Assembly: GCA_964017155.1 (NCBI GenBank)
Contig: OZ024854.1
Coordinates: 52,717,978-52,781,977, forward strand
Length of the DNA: 64,000 nt
Direction: 5' to 3'
Origin: Oasisia sp. SBJ-2009
Taxonomy: Eukaryota; Annelida; Polychaeta; Sabellida; Siboglinidae
Shown: positions 46,901 to 51,584 of the stretch, one piece after another
Numbering within the stretch: the first letter of the stretch is position 1
How the letters are laid out: every line of letters begins with the position of its first letter
Made by a program: the position numbers and the translations under genes
The notes under the pieces: generated by a model
Seen by the model: the letters and a program-made list of their open reading frames with translations, nothing else
Databases searched by the model: none
What the model was told of the DNA's origin: nothing

Positions 46901-49900
46901 TATGAAACAACTAAATGATTTTACTGGTCCAGAGTGCATTGTATATAAATAGTGACTTTACGTGTCAGGTTGAAGACTTAACAAGAGTGAATGTGAATGT
47001 TGTAGGAAACTAACAAAGAAACAGTTTTACATGAAAACATATGAAGGTGTCTTACATGGCTGATTTCCACAAATGTCCCCTCTAAGTCTGGTAATTGATG
47101 ACATTGACAAGTTGACAACACAAGTTGGGAGGGTTGAGTAACTTCAAGATGGTCATGTGTCTTGGCAGTGTCACACAGTCAAACAAAATGTATCTTCTTA
47201 CAAATTTGTACTATACAGTTTCCAATTAAGACACCAATTCAACATAATTATTTATCTGTCACAGGTAATTCTGATACAGCTTAACAGTTGTCTGCCGTGT
47301 ATGCAAGGACTAGTTGTGGTGATGTGTTGTCTCTGTCTGAATGCCCTCTGCCCTCACCTTGCCCCCGGTGTCACCGGTACAGATATACTGGTTGGAGTAG
47401 CGCAATATTGCACAGCCCGGATCACCAACTTGCACCTGGGTGTAACACAAAGGTGATCCTTGGAGAGATAGCTATGGTCACACAGCACCAGCAATATAAC
47501 AAACAGACCTAGTCACTGCACCATTTGATGAATTAGACCAAAATGTCACTGTTTGCTTGTAAATCATTGATTTTACAGGGTTCCGAGGAAAAAACACCCC
47601 AGACAGCTTTACGCGCTACCTAGGAAGCTGAATTATGTTCAGCTTCATTCACCACAATGGCCCTTTAAAACAATGCAGTATTTTTAACCGAATTCAATAC
47701 AGTGTTTCAAGTTGTATGCAGTGTTCCACAGCACTCTATCATTTGACTATGGGTAGAAAGTGATGGTTTTATGAAGTCTCATACAGTTTGCTAGAATACT
47801 ACCATAAGGCAGACCTTAATTAGCTGACACTGCGGAGGGTCACCTCCAAACTGTATACTGGTCTCTGTGGTTATTTTACATGCCAAGTTGAGATATGGCA
47901 CAAAACTGATACCTTCATGATGTAATGTATTAATTGTGGTGCCTTTTATCTCAGATTCTCGTGTAGGAGTTTGAGTGTCCTGTCCCACATGTTACCTGTC
48001 TGATCTCTGTGTGTGACTCAATGTCCAGCTCTACAACAAGAGGCTGGTGACCGCCCATGAGGATGCTGCCTGGACCCGTCACCAACATACACTGCATGTC
48101 CTGGGTAGCACTTGACCTGGTTATGCACACAAACACTGCATCGTTATACACACAGACACTGCATCGTTATACACACAGACACTGCATCGTTATACACACA
48201 GACACTGCATCGTTATACGCAGACACTGCATTGTTACACACAGACACTGCATCGTTATACACACAGACACTGCATCGTTATATACAGACACTGCATCGTT
48301 ATACACACAGACACTGCATCATTATACACAGACACTGCATCGTTATACACACATACACTGCATCGTTATACACAGACACTGCATCGTTATACACAGACAC
48401 TGCATCGTTATACACAGACACTGGGCATTCTTTCCTTTTTCTCATATAAAGAAACACAGCAACAATAGATGGTCGTGCAGGAATTAGCGCTGGTGAATTG
48501 TTTTTTATTATTGTTGACGCGTGGCAGAGTGATAGGACAAGGACAGAATGATACATGTATATTCAGGACAGAAACACAAGTGACACGACATGTTCACATC
48601 TGCAGTCACGGATATGTGACGTTTTCTAACGAAATGAATTGTATGTCAGTGAACTTGATTCTGAGATTACACAATGATTTTCAATGATTTGGACTTTTTT
48701 TCACCAAAGTATACTTTAATATCTTTTCTGTCAATTGGCAATGCTTAGTTTTCATCAATATTACTATTTAGTATATTTCATAGCATTTTTAGGAAGGCTA
48801 TGTAGTATTTCAAGCATGAATTTCATAAAACAGAACCGATAAATTGCTCTTATTCGAGTCGCATTCTTTGGGGTTTCCATTAAAGTATGGCGGGCATATC
48901 TGGTACTATGAGAAAGCCAGGAATACCGTCTTTCAAATTGTGTAGTAGAATTCCCCACTGACATCAACATATTAGCCAATAACAGCGCTTATCTGAGAGG
49001 CCTATCTGTAAACAAACATCACCAGACGTGGCTGATATCAGCCCCTGATTGGCTTTAAGCTGTAAGTGCAGTGTGCACTGTACACTCGCTAACTGTAAAC
49101 AAGCATTCTCGATCAGGTCGATGCTAGAAACATACTTGGATTATATAATTGTAATAATTTCAGTAAATAGTTAGCACGATATACGTTCAACAAAGAGCAT
49201 GACTTGGCAGTTCACTTCGAAACCATCAAATGGAAAAATAAAATGGTAGATTTTGGAATATCTACATACATGACCATGGGCTTACATGACCGTAAACTTC
49301 AAGTGCGTCTTTCTCCGTTTGAAACTTTCTCGTCCAGGCACGTTCAATGTCAAATAATTTTGGCTGTGTGAGCTAGTTCCACACTGTTGGAAAGCTTAAT
49401 ATACCTTCTTTCCAATGGTGTGACTAACTAAATTTTTTTTTACATACAACTCATTTCGTTGGAACACGTCATATATGGTCAAACGTAGTACAATCAATAT
49501 TAAACCTACTGAGTGTAAATATGTTGAGTTTGTTTTTAATGTGAGCATTAAGACACACAATCTTTGCATGTAGAAAACAGCAACATAAAACATGAATGTG
49601 TAGTTTTGTGTCTACATAGTGCATTATTTACAGAATATGCACTAAGTGTGTGCATGTAGAATGCATACAATATGCAAGCGCCTAGTGCATGGCTGCATGC
49701 ACAATGTGCGTGAACTAATTGTGTGAACTTACATGTAGGTGAACTGCGGCCGCCCAAACTTGGACCAGCAGCGGAGACTGTCACTTGTAAGAGAGAAGAT
49801 ATTCTGGTCAATTGTCAACATCTGCCGCACCTCATTTGTCTCATGCATTTGAAACGATGTGTACTTATGAAGGTCAAGGCTGTGGTAAGACGTCACATGA

Positions 49901-50426
49901 CCCTGCAATAGATATAATATCACTTGATCAATGTACTCACATGGGATGTAGGCTAGAAATATCCCCAAAACACCACTATTATTTGTCACTTCAGTGGTTA
50001 TTCTGGATTCAGTTTCAATCAAACCAATCAATAACAGATATCAGCACAGTAAAATGGTTCTTCCTATTTTAGACACCTATAGTTTGTTATTGTCTCGATC
50101 AGTTATAAATGTGAGAAACAACACAAATATCTTTGTTGCAGCGACAATCTTACCCCTTGGTTGCCCATCCATAGTAGTTCTTCCTGTCCATCGAAGGCAA
50201 CGGCAGACACACCGAATCTGTCTCCCCCATCCACCATGAAGTTCTTCACCTCCACAAACTCCCCCTGTTGGTAGAGTTCCTCATCATAGTGCTCCACAAG
50301 CCCATTCTGCCCAGGCACCAACGACGCATCTTCTGGCAATGAACCATCTTCTGGCATCTGTGCCATTGGTGCTACCATGCCACCTGCTGGTGCCATTCCT
50401 TCCTGGGGCACTCCGGAGAAGTCCAT
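7702..50426 (-). CDS. PAN2: PAN2, catalytic subunit of the PAN2-PAN3 poly(A) deadenylase (27 coding exons, 1239 aa)
   Basis: Shortens mRNA poly(A) tails in the cytoplasm as a Mg-dependent 3'-5' exonuclease, recruited by PAN3 and poly(A)-binding protein. The exons join without a phase conflict to 3720 nt. Order: N-terminal WD40 propeller (about residues 1-370), a linker that in the family binds PAN3, a UCH-like pseudo-peptidase domain (about 500-950), and a DEDDh exonuclease with GIDAEF (D1021, E1023), KKDFRVIN (D1130) and H1177/D1182 in HDSIEDA, all intact. Family blocks such as [44 protein letters not shown] and FIDDYIS are present. Human PAN2 is 1202 aa. The extra length includes a CCCH finger in exon 18. 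Introns total about 39 kb, much of it minisatellite. The start ATG has G at -3 and G at +4. Confidence 0.97.
7940..11797. repeat. 3.9-kb minisatellite, 23-bp unit, before the last PAN2 exon
   Basis: About 165 copies of AGGAGGAGGGTGGTTGTAGG plus TAC, with a few variant positions (C/T/G in the TAC, T/G in TGGTTG). The plus strand is rich in short G runs; the PAN2 RNA strand is pyrimidine-rich. Variants are locally clustered: TATAGG units dominate from about 10670 rightwards, TACAGG and TAGAGG leftwards. Since 23 is not a multiple of three and no unit contains a stop, all frames run open for kilobases. Confidence 0.97.
11798..12255. other. PAN2 intron 26, unique part
   Basis: No repeat, coding signal or element recognised between the 23-bp and 39-bp arrays. 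Confidence 0.5.
12256..12482. repeat. minisatellite, 39-bp unit, about 6 copies
   Basis: Unit CTGTATAGGAAACAGCACCA plus GTGCTCTATCTACCAATTA, almost perfect copies. It lies about 200 nt from the exon 26 donor and shows no exon match. Confidence 0.92.
12688..12781 (-). CDS. PAN2: PAN2 coding exon 26
   Basis: Acceptor TGTCCCAG|GTTGCC, donor CCTTG|GTCAGT, 94 nt. Encodes [20 protein letters not shown] and WYFL. Confidence 0.95.
13131..13310 (-). CDS. PAN2: PAN2 coding exon 25 (exonuclease motif II)
   Basis: Acceptor TGCTATAG|GTGGTC, donor ATGATT|GTAAGA, 180 nt. Encodes [16 protein letters not shown] and [14 protein letters not shown] with catalytic D1130. Confidence 0.96.
13666..13723 (-). CDS. 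PAN2: PAN2 coding exon 24
   Basis: Acceptor GTTTCCAG|ACAGGG, donor GAACAG|GTATAT, 58 nt. Encodes [18 protein letters not shown]. Confidence 0.94.
13850..15367. repeat. minisatellite, 47-bp unit, seeded on the exon 23 donor
   Basis: About 30 copies. Read on the PAN2 strand each unit contains AGAGG|GTGTGTACTTA or AGAGG|GTATGTACTTA, matching exon 23 end plus donor TAAGAGG|GTATGTACTTA. The array touches the exon at 15367. Confidence 0.93.
15367..15452 (-). CDS. PAN2: PAN2 coding exon 23
   Basis: Acceptor GTTATCAG|GAGGAG, donor AGAGG|GTATGT, 86 nt. Encodes [20 protein letters not shown] and VARISVVR, nearly identical to the animal consensus. The in-frame alternative donor GTT|GTAAGA would lead to a stop in exon 24. 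The donor is the seed of the 47-bp array. Confidence 0.95.
15453..16102. other. PAN2 intron 22, unique part
   Basis: No coding signal or repeat family recognised. Confidence 0.5.
16108..17290. mobile_element. DNA-transposon-like element, CTAGGCTAGC inverted ends, 5-bp target duplication
   Basis: The perfect 10-bp ends CTAGGCTAGC and GCTAGCCTAG are flanked by AGTGC on both sides (16103-16107 and 17291-17295). Subterminal motifs TTTAGCCAATTTGGCTAAAG and CGCCAATTTGGCGAAG are themselves palindromic. The interior has no transposase frame. A related piece lies at about 38540-38893. The superfamily is uncertain (hAT-like at best). Confidence 0.65.
17492..17649 (-). CDS. PAN2: PAN2 coding exon 22 (exonuclease motif I)
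   Basis: Acceptor GACTGCAG|TGACCA, donor AATCAG|GTACAT, 158 nt. Encodes [13 protein letters not shown] with catalytic D1021 and E1023. Confidence 0.95.
17650..18111. other. PAN2 intron 21, AT-rich, nothing recognised
   Basis: Unique AT-rich sequence without open frames of interest. Confidence 0.5.
18112..18202 (-). CDS. PAN2: PAN2 coding exon 21
   Basis: Acceptor GTTGACAG|CAAGAG, donor GAAAG|GTTTGT, 91 nt. Encodes [20 protein letters not shown]. Confidence 0.92.
18376..19318. repeat. minisatellite, 29-bp unit, about 32 copies
   Basis: Unit GAGGTGACCACACAGCTGAG plus TCAAGACAC, nearly perfect, with a G/A dimorphism in ACACGAGG or ACACAAGG. No match to an exon of PAN2 seen. Confidence 0.95.
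19512..20765. repeat. minisatellite, 24-bp unit, adjoining the exon 20 donor
   Basis: About 52 copies of AAAGGTGACCTGACACAAGA plus CATG with CCG/CTG/CGTG variants. The period is a multiple of three and every frame lacks stops, giving spurious 450-530 aa frames. It begins about 20 nt past the exon 20 donor. Confidence 0.96.
20784..20990 (-). CDS. PAN2: PAN2 coding exon 20
   Basis: Acceptor TTCTTTAG|GGAGAA, donor GAGAAG|GTCAGT, 207 nt. Encodes [27 protein letters not shown] and [15 protein letters not shown], the end of the UCH-like domain. The frame stays open for hundreds of codons into the 24-bp array beyond the donor. Confidence 0.95.
20991..21652. other. PAN2 intron 19, unique part
   Basis: AT-rich; no repeat or coding signal recognised. 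Confidence 0.5.
21653..21791 (-). CDS. PAN2: PAN2 coding exon 19
   Basis: Acceptor TTGTTGCAG|GGACGA, donor GATGAA|GTAAGT, 139 nt. Encodes [19 protein letters not shown], matching the family segment before the Asp/Glu loop. Its first 34 nt are repeated upstream in the intron. Confidence 0.93.
21757..21920. repeat. exon 19 acceptor duplicated in tandem (55-bp unit)
   Basis: The genuine exon start is followed upstream (plus-strand right) by two complete extra copies, each with TTGTTGCAG|GGACGAGAGA and 34 nt of exon. A further copy lies beyond the inserted element at 23447-23495. Confidence 0.93.
21921..23450. mobile_element. piggyBac-like element, TTAA duplication, inserted in the exon 19 junction repeat
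   Basis: TTAA occurs at 21921-21924 and 23447-23450. The ends TTAACCCATTAGGCCCTAG and (reversed) TTAACTGATTAGATCCTAG are imperfect inverted repeats. The flanking repeat unit continues exactly on the other side. The interior (1.5 kb) has only short minus-strand frames, one acidic ([17 protein letters not shown]), so it is non-autonomous or decayed. The 23380-23435 stretch is unusually GC-rich (GGCCGGCCGCGGCC). Confidence 0.75.
23447..23495. repeat. outlying copy of the exon 19 acceptor unit
   Basis: Reads TTGTTGCAG|GGACGAGAAAGA on the PAN2 strand followed by the same exon bases, then TTAA at the transposon edge. It is the remainder of the unit split by the insertion. Confidence 0.88.
23496..23883. 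other. PAN2 intron 18, unique part
   Basis: Nothing recognised. Confidence 0.45.
23884..24011 (-). CDS. PAN2: PAN2 coding exon 18, encoding a CCCH zinc finger
   Basis: Acceptor TTGTCAG|TTGCAT, donor CACGG|GTAACT, 128 nt, in phase with exons 17 and 19. It encodes an Ala/Arg/Pro linker and then [18 protein letters not shown], with C815, C821, C826 and H830 in C-x5-C-x4-C-x3-H spacing. This spacing resembles the poly(A)-binding CCCH fingers of the Nab2/ZC3H14 type. Confidence 0.88.
24222..24600. repeat. minisatellite, 28-bp unit, copies of the exon 17 donor
   Basis: About 13 perfect copies. On the PAN2 strand each reads ACACAGGAACAG|GTGGGG, then ATACTTTATG; the first 12 nt equal the exon 17 end. 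The copy at 24586 is the true exon end. Confidence 0.96.
24586..24684 (-). CDS. PAN2: PAN2 coding exon 17
   Basis: Acceptor ACTTGCAG|GTGCAG, donor GAACAG|GTGGGG, 99 nt. Encodes [18 protein letters not shown] and FWRTQEQ. The donor is repeated about 13 times downstream. Confidence 0.93.
24703..25800. repeat. minisatellite, 22-bp unit, with higher-order copies
   Basis: About 49 copies of CAATGTCACAACAGTGTCAC plus AC. A distinctive irregular stretch (a GTCATACTAATG unit followed by a short unit) at about 25258 recurs at about 25621, implying a block duplication of about 363 bp. It lies next to the exon 17 acceptor. Confidence 0.95.
25805..25985. repeat. exon 16 3' end and donor, three tandem copies (56-bp unit)
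   Basis: Each unit holds 44 nt of exon (encoding [14 protein letters not shown]) and about 12 nt of intron starting GTAAGTGTATCT. The copies have CCCCAT|GTAAGT at 25921 and 25865; the most distal has TTAAGT in place of GTAAGT. Confidence 0.93.
25922..26049 (-). CDS. PAN2: PAN2 coding exon 16
   Basis: Acceptor TACTTTCAG|GCAGTG, donor CCCCAT|GTAAGT, 128 nt. Encodes [19 protein letters not shown] and EKYQPH. Two further tandem copies of its 3' end and donor follow in the intron. Confidence 0.93.
26050..26401. other. PAN2 intron 15, AT-rich part
   Basis: Nothing recognised. Confidence 0.45.
26404..27828. mobile_element. Tc1/mariner- or pogo-like element, TA duplication
   Basis: The ends CAGTCGCGTCTCACAATAAC and (reversed) CAGTCGCGCCTCGCTATAAC are inverted repeats flanked by TA. 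Subterminal TATAACG motifs on both sides resemble pogo/Tigger ends. It is 1.4 kb long; the minus-strand frame at 26609-26926 is open but I could not match it to a transposase. Confidence 0.7.
27965..28275. repeat. minisatellite, 44-bp unit, 7 copies
   Basis: Unit AGATCAACACACACCTCAAC plus TCAAGGCTGAGTCATTGATGTGTC, with few differences. No exon match. Confidence 0.93.
28395..28940. repeat. minisatellite, 39-bp unit, 14 copies
   Basis: Unit GGCCACTGGCACACGACACA plus AAGTACACAGGTCATCATT. The period is a multiple of three and most frames lack stops on both strands, giving several artefactual frames of 170-205 codons. Confidence 0.95.
29474..29628 (-). CDS. PAN2: PAN2 coding exon 15
   Basis: Acceptor TTCTTGCAG|TAGTGA, donor TTCAA|GTAGGT, 155 nt. 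Encodes [20 protein letters not shown], matching the family block with paired cysteines in the UCH-like domain. The acceptor and exon start are repeated in the 80-bp array. Confidence 0.92.
29615..30340. repeat. 80-bp repeat, about 8 copies of the exon 15 acceptor region
   Basis: On the PAN2 strand each unit has TGTTCTTGCAG|TAGTGACAC followed by diverged exon sequence ending GGAGTGTATCATTAG (exon: GGAGTCTGTCATTAG). The most distal piece (30296-30336) is closer to the exon and would read [14 protein letters not shown]. Confidence 0.92.
30454..30566 (-). CDS. PAN2: PAN2 coding exon 14 (charged insert)
   Basis: Acceptor ATTGACAG|GAATTG, donor CCAAG|GTACGC, 113 nt. Encodes a Lys/Glu-rich, probably helical or disordered insert ([20 protein letters not shown]) that aligns poorly with vertebrate PAN2. 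Confidence 0.85.
30752..31330. repeat. minisatellite, 44-bp unit, 13 copies
   Basis: Unit ACACATGAGTGTAGTACCCT plus GCAGTGACCACATCAGTGGAACAA; alternates ACCCTGCAG and ACTCCGCGG versions. It lies in PAN2 intron 13 away from exons. Confidence 0.95.
31535..32232. repeat. minisatellite, 43-bp unit, 16 copies
   Basis: Unit CTATCCAATGTTGTTACATG plus AGGTGAGGGTGGGTGGCACTGAT, with GTTGTTACATG and GTTGTTGGATG variants. No exon match on the PAN2 strand. Confidence 0.95.
32529..32678 (-). CDS. PAN2: PAN2 coding exon 13
   Basis: Acceptor CTTGTAG|GCCAGT, donor CATGCT|GTAAGT, 150 nt, phase 0. Encodes [17 protein letters not shown] and [12 protein letters not shown]. Confidence 0.95.
32679..33160. other. 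PAN2 intron 12, unique part
   Basis: A short direct repeat near 32760-32840 (ACACAACTCTTGATGG); otherwise nothing recognised. Confidence 0.45.
33176..33540. repeat. minisatellite, 30-bp unit, 12 copies, next to the exon 12 donor
   Basis: Unit GGTCTACAACCTTCAGTCTG plus AGCCTACCAG. Its PAN2-strand version GGTTGTAGACCCTGGTAGGC resembles the first intron bases after the donor (GGGTTGTAAACACCAGTTCA), so it may have grown from the intron start. Confidence 0.92.
33562..33690 (-). CDS. PAN2: PAN2 coding exon 12
   Basis: Acceptor TTGCCAG|GTGTTG, donor TGTCAG|GTGGGT, 129 nt. Encodes [10 protein letters not shown] and [17 protein letters not shown] of the UCH-like domain. Confidence 0.95.
33676..33850. 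repeat. diverged copies of the exon 12 acceptor (about 32-bp unit)
   Basis: The true junction GAATGTTGTTGCCAG|GTGTTGTACTT is followed upstream by about four copies of the type GAATGTTGTTGCTAG|ATGTTATACTC; all keep an AG at the acceptor position. Confidence 0.8.
33945..34400. repeat. minisatellite, 35-bp unit, 13 copies
   Basis: Unit CTACAGGTGACTGAAGTAGA plus GCACATGACAACAAT, with CACAACA and CATACGACA variants. Confidence 0.93.
34548..35936. repeat. minisatellite, 48-bp unit, about 29 copies, ending on the exon 11 donor
   Basis: Unit GAGCAGGGACAGAAGAAGCC plus CTGTCAGTGGTGTCTCACTATGTTCACT. On the PAN2 strand the intron begins GTGAGACATCAATGACAGGG and units read GTGAGACACCACTGACAGGG or TTGAGACACC. 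The period is a multiple of three and all frames are open, so the 16-residue repeat frames are artefacts. Confidence 0.96.
35936..36096 (-). CDS. PAN2: PAN2 coding exon 11
   Basis: Acceptor TGTTTTAG|GGGAAG; an upstream AG would introduce a stop. Donor CTGCAG|GTGAGA, 161 nt. Encodes [20 protein letters not shown], the start of the UCH-like domain, and [15 protein letters not shown] 48-bp array begins at +2 of the following intron. Confidence 0.95.
36097..36421. other. PAN2 intron 10, unique, with short GTGTCACATGACA repeats
   Basis: A few copies of CAGTGTCACATGA near 36360-36400; otherwise nothing recognised. Confidence 0.5.
36422..36600 (-). CDS. PAN2: PAN2 coding exon 10
   Basis: Acceptor GTTGTCAG|AAAACC, donor AGAG|GTGAGT, 179 nt. 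Encodes the strongly conserved linker block [18 protein letters not shown] and VPESPLGR. Confidence 0.95.
36601..37788. other. PAN2 intron 9, unique, CA/TG-rich right part
   Basis: No coding signal. A purine/pyrimidine-alternating TGCATG-rich stretch lies at 37630-37770; a TATTTATAAAGCGC motif at about 37343 recalls a SINE tail but is too short to call. Confidence 0.45.
37789..37916 (-). CDS. PAN2: PAN2 coding exon 9
   Basis: Acceptor TTGCCAG|GTGGAG, donor TACAG|GTATGT, 128 nt, phase 2. Encodes the linker region with [20 protein letters not shown] and SDWPE. Confidence 0.93.
37925..38530. repeat. minisatellite, 49-bp unit, 12 copies, some with TGACGTCA
   Basis: Unit GGTTCACTGATCACAGATGA plus CATCATACAGATGTGACATTATACTTCTC. 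Several units carry the perfect palindrome TGACGTCA where others have TGACATCA or TGATGTCA. It adjoins the exon 9 acceptor but does not copy it. Confidence 0.93.
38540..38893. mobile_element. 5'-truncated relative of the element at 16108-17290
   Basis: Shares about 300 bp (from CCTATTGTCTGTGAG-like sequence to the CGCCAAATAG / GGCGATCG / CAGCGCTAGCC end) with the right half of the other copy. It lacks a detectable left inverted repeat. Confidence 0.7.
38894..39339. other. PAN2 intron 8, unique part
   Basis: Nothing recognised. Confidence 0.45.
39340..39413 (-). CDS. PAN2: PAN2 coding exon 8
   Basis: Acceptor TTTTTACAG|GCTACC, donor ACG|GTTGGT, 74 nt. Encodes [19 protein letters not shown] and ETEFPT. 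Two related arrays copy its acceptor and first codons. Confidence 0.9.
39398..39790. repeat. minisatellite, 29-bp unit, 13 copies of the exon 8 acceptor
   Basis: On the PAN2 strand each unit reads TTTTTGCAG|GCTACCTCCA followed by TGTGTGTG; the exon starts GCTACCTCCATGTGTTTG. The array is open in the exon 8 frame (AGYLHV repeated). Confidence 0.95.
39820..41155. repeat. minisatellite, 28-bp unit, about 46 copies, diverged exon 8 acceptor
   Basis: Unit ACTTGGAGGAAGCTATAAAC plus AGACAAAC. Reversed it reads TTTATAG|CTTCCTCCAAGTGTTTG, alignable to TTTACAG|GCTACCTCCATGTGTTTG, so this array probably descends from the same junction. Confidence 0.9.
41171..41312 (-). CDS. PAN2: PAN2 coding exon 7
   Basis: Acceptor TTGTAG|ACAGGC, donor GGAG|GTGAGA, 142 nt, phase 1. 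Encodes [10 protein letters not shown] and [17 protein letters not shown]. The frame requires the TTGTAG acceptor and excludes the AG four bases later. Its first 24 nt are repeated in the array on its right. Confidence 0.93.
41290..42440. repeat. minisatellite, 52-58 bp unit, about 21 copies of the exon 7 acceptor
   Basis: On the PAN2 strand units read TTGTAG|ACAGGCCAGTTC, then TAGGTGTTGGAG; the exon has CAGGTGTTGGAG. Most units therefore carry TTC TAG, a stop in the exon frame; a few keep CAG. Confidence 0.95.
42541..44143. mobile_element. 1.6-kb element with about 30-bp terminal inverted repeats
   Basis: GTGACCCGACACACCAAAAT at the left matches GTGACCCACACATCAAAATC reversed from the right end, and homology continues to CAGGAATAAGT. 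Small plus-strand frames inside (for example 43190-43408, with CxxC and acidic stretches) have no recognised domain. The target duplication is unclear. Confidence 0.6.
44190..45715. repeat. minisatellite, 33-bp unit, about 40 copies of the exon 6 donor
   Basis: On the PAN2 strand each unit is ATCTGTGTTGTCTCACAG|GT plus ACGTCATAGTGTC: 18 nt of exon 6 (ICVVSQ) and 15 nt of intron. Units are regular from about 44540 and more degenerate to the left. Some have two extra bases (TATATGACG). Confidence 0.96.
45697..45841 (-). CDS. PAN2: PAN2 coding exon 6
   Basis: Acceptor GTTGCAG|GATGGG, donor TCACAG|GTACGT, 145 nt. Encodes [20 protein letters not shown] and [17 protein letters not shown]. Its last 18 nt and donor are the unit of the array to its left. 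Confidence 0.95.
45865..46166 (-). mobile_element. tRNA-derived SINE
   Basis: On the minus strand the head contains box A TGGCTCAGGGG and box B GGTTCGAATCC at tRNA-like spacing, followed by a body with TTGGGCAAGTTTTTTCACTC and a tail ending GCGCTATATAAG, CCTTTTATTTTTTT. It is a retroposed element, not a tRNA gene, since the sequence continues about 230 nt past the tRNA part. Its T-rich tail lies about 20 nt upstream of the exon 6 acceptor. Confidence 0.85.
46167..46542. other. PAN2 intron 5, unique part
   Basis: AT-rich; nothing recognised. Confidence 0.45.
46543..46661 (-). CDS. PAN2: PAN2 coding exon 5
   Basis: Acceptor TTGTAG|GTGACC, donor AAGAG|GTCAAC, 119 nt, phase 2. Encodes [15 protein letters not shown] and [11 protein letters not shown]. 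Confidence 0.93.
46720..46802. repeat. short tandem repeat, 27-bp unit, about 3 copies
   Basis: Copies of CACCAAACATTAATAGTATC plus AGTATGT in intron 4. Confidence 0.8.
46803..47357. other. PAN2 intron 4, unique part
   Basis: Nothing recognised. Confidence 0.45.
47358..47435 (-). CDS. PAN2: PAN2 coding exon 4
   Basis: 78 nt, phase 0 at both ends: ACACCCAG|GTGCAAG and GGCAAG|GTGAGG. Encodes [17 protein letters not shown]. Confidence 0.93.
47436..47995. other. PAN2 intron 3, nothing recognised
   Basis: Unique sequence, no repeat. Confidence 0.45.
47996..48116 (-). CDS. PAN2: PAN2 coding exon 3
   Basis: Acceptor ATAACCAG|GTCAAG, donor CAG|GTAACA, 121 nt. Encodes the WD40 segment [16 protein letters not shown] 23-bp array abuts the acceptor. 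Confidence 0.93.
48118..48422. repeat. minisatellite, about 23-bp unit, 13 copies, abutting the exon 3 acceptor
   Basis: Unit CACTGCATCGTTATACACAC plus AGA. On the PAN2 strand the intron end GTTTGTGTGCATAACCAG resembles the unit GTCTGTGTGTATAACGAT, so the unit stops just where the acceptor begins. Confidence 0.92.
48423..49732. other. PAN2 intron 2, right part, no gene seen
   Basis: About 1.3 kb of sequence without coding signal; possibly decayed transposon sequence, but no ends were identified. Confidence 0.4.
49733..49902 (-). CDS. PAN2: PAN2 coding exon 2
   Basis: Acceptor CTATTGCAG|GGTCATG, donor TACAT|GTAAGT, 170 nt, phase 2. It encodes [19 protein letters not shown] and following WD40 sequence. 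Confidence 0.92.
50154..50426 (-). CDS. PAN2: PAN2 coding exon 1 (residues 1-91)
   Basis: Begins [10 protein letters not shown]; the donor is GGG|GTAAGA, phase 0. It encodes the acidic N-terminus and the first propeller strand ([17 protein letters not shown]). Confidence 0.93.
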
Positions 50427-50442
50427 GCCAGCAGTTTAAACT
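50427..50442 (-). other. PAN2: PAN2 5' UTR end of exon 1, preceded by a 3' splice site
   Basis: TTTCCTCAG occurs 16 nt before the start codon, suggesting that a separate upstream non-coding exon is spliced here. The promoter and first exon were not identified. Confidence 0.45.
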
Positions 50443-51584
50443 CTGAGGAAATTAAACACTGTTTTAGATTAAACCATAATTTACATTTGAAGATATATGT
50501 TACGCTGTATTAGTAATGTGTACATACTTAATATTTAATGTGTTATGTTGCAACATCATAATAGGTTTTATTGGTCTAATAAGATTATTTGACATTTTTT
50601 CCAGACCTCTAGTTTAATACACGCTCACTGGGCATCACTTCATTTTGGTGATTGACCGATTTATGTGTACAATTAAAACATAGTTAAGGTGATGATACAG
50701 ATAATGCAGCCCTGGACATATTTAATAGTTTACTGGTGTTTGAAAAAAATTATGGGATTATAAAACGTGACCTAAACGTTACATTTTGCTATTCAGTTCT
50801 GGTTTCAGTCCTACAGCCCTGGTCTGCTGGGACCTCAGAGTACGGCATTCCCTGTGAATGGGTGGCAAAGTTGTCACAATTTCAAGTCAAGATTTGAGTA
50901 CCAAATATGTATTTTATGAAAATGGAAAAATATAATTTAGGAAAGGGACGTTACTGGTATATATTTTAGGAAAGTACGATAATCAGCCAGTAATATGAGC
51001 TGTCTTCTTTGCTGTCCATCGTGACCGATGATGACATCAGTGTAGGGTTTTGTCTATGTTACATTGTCAACACGTTATGCTGCTCTTTCTCCAGTTCCAA
51101 GTATCGATAACAAATACTTCCGCAGTGACACTCAGTTTCTATGCTAAGTTCGCCAACATCATCGTAGTTTTGAATGTCATCATCATCTGATATAGATTCT
51201 TTGCCAAAACTAAAACATGATGGCAAATCACTGGTCGAAATACTGCCTTCTGCCCTTGTAGCCATCGCAGGTTTGGATAATCCATCTTCAAAAACCAAGA
51301 AAACCTCCATAAACTGTTTTTGAGCGATTATAAACTACAACAATAAAATATGTAATTTATTCAGCTAGGCCACTGTATACATCAAGTGGCTCCACATAGT
51401 GGATAATTACAAGTTAAAATGTTTTGAATGGGAAAAGCTTCCTAAAACCTGAATAGCAGCCTGCCATACAGAAGTGTCACAACTCACAAGCAGACCGGTC
51501 ATTAAAAGGGCATGCCATACAGAAATGGTTACATTTTTATGTATATAAACTAAAAAAGTGTGCTCTTTCATTTTATTGATTTTT
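50443..51584. other. region upstream of PAN2; promoter expected here
   Basis: No TATA box or initiator could be assigned. A minus-strand frame at 51059-51310 (MEVFLVFEDGL start, acidic DDDDIQNYDD, CHCGSIC) is unrecognised and could be a 5' exon of something or transposon debris. Confidence 0.35.

Noticed and set aside
48117..49732. A missing PAN2 exon between exons 2 and 3
   Set aside because: Exons 2 and 3 join in phase and align to the vertebrate protein with only about a one-residue gap.
51059..51310. 83-codon minus-strand frame as a host gene
   Set aside because: No homology recognised, no splice context and it is short; kept only as an unexplained frame upstream of PAN2.
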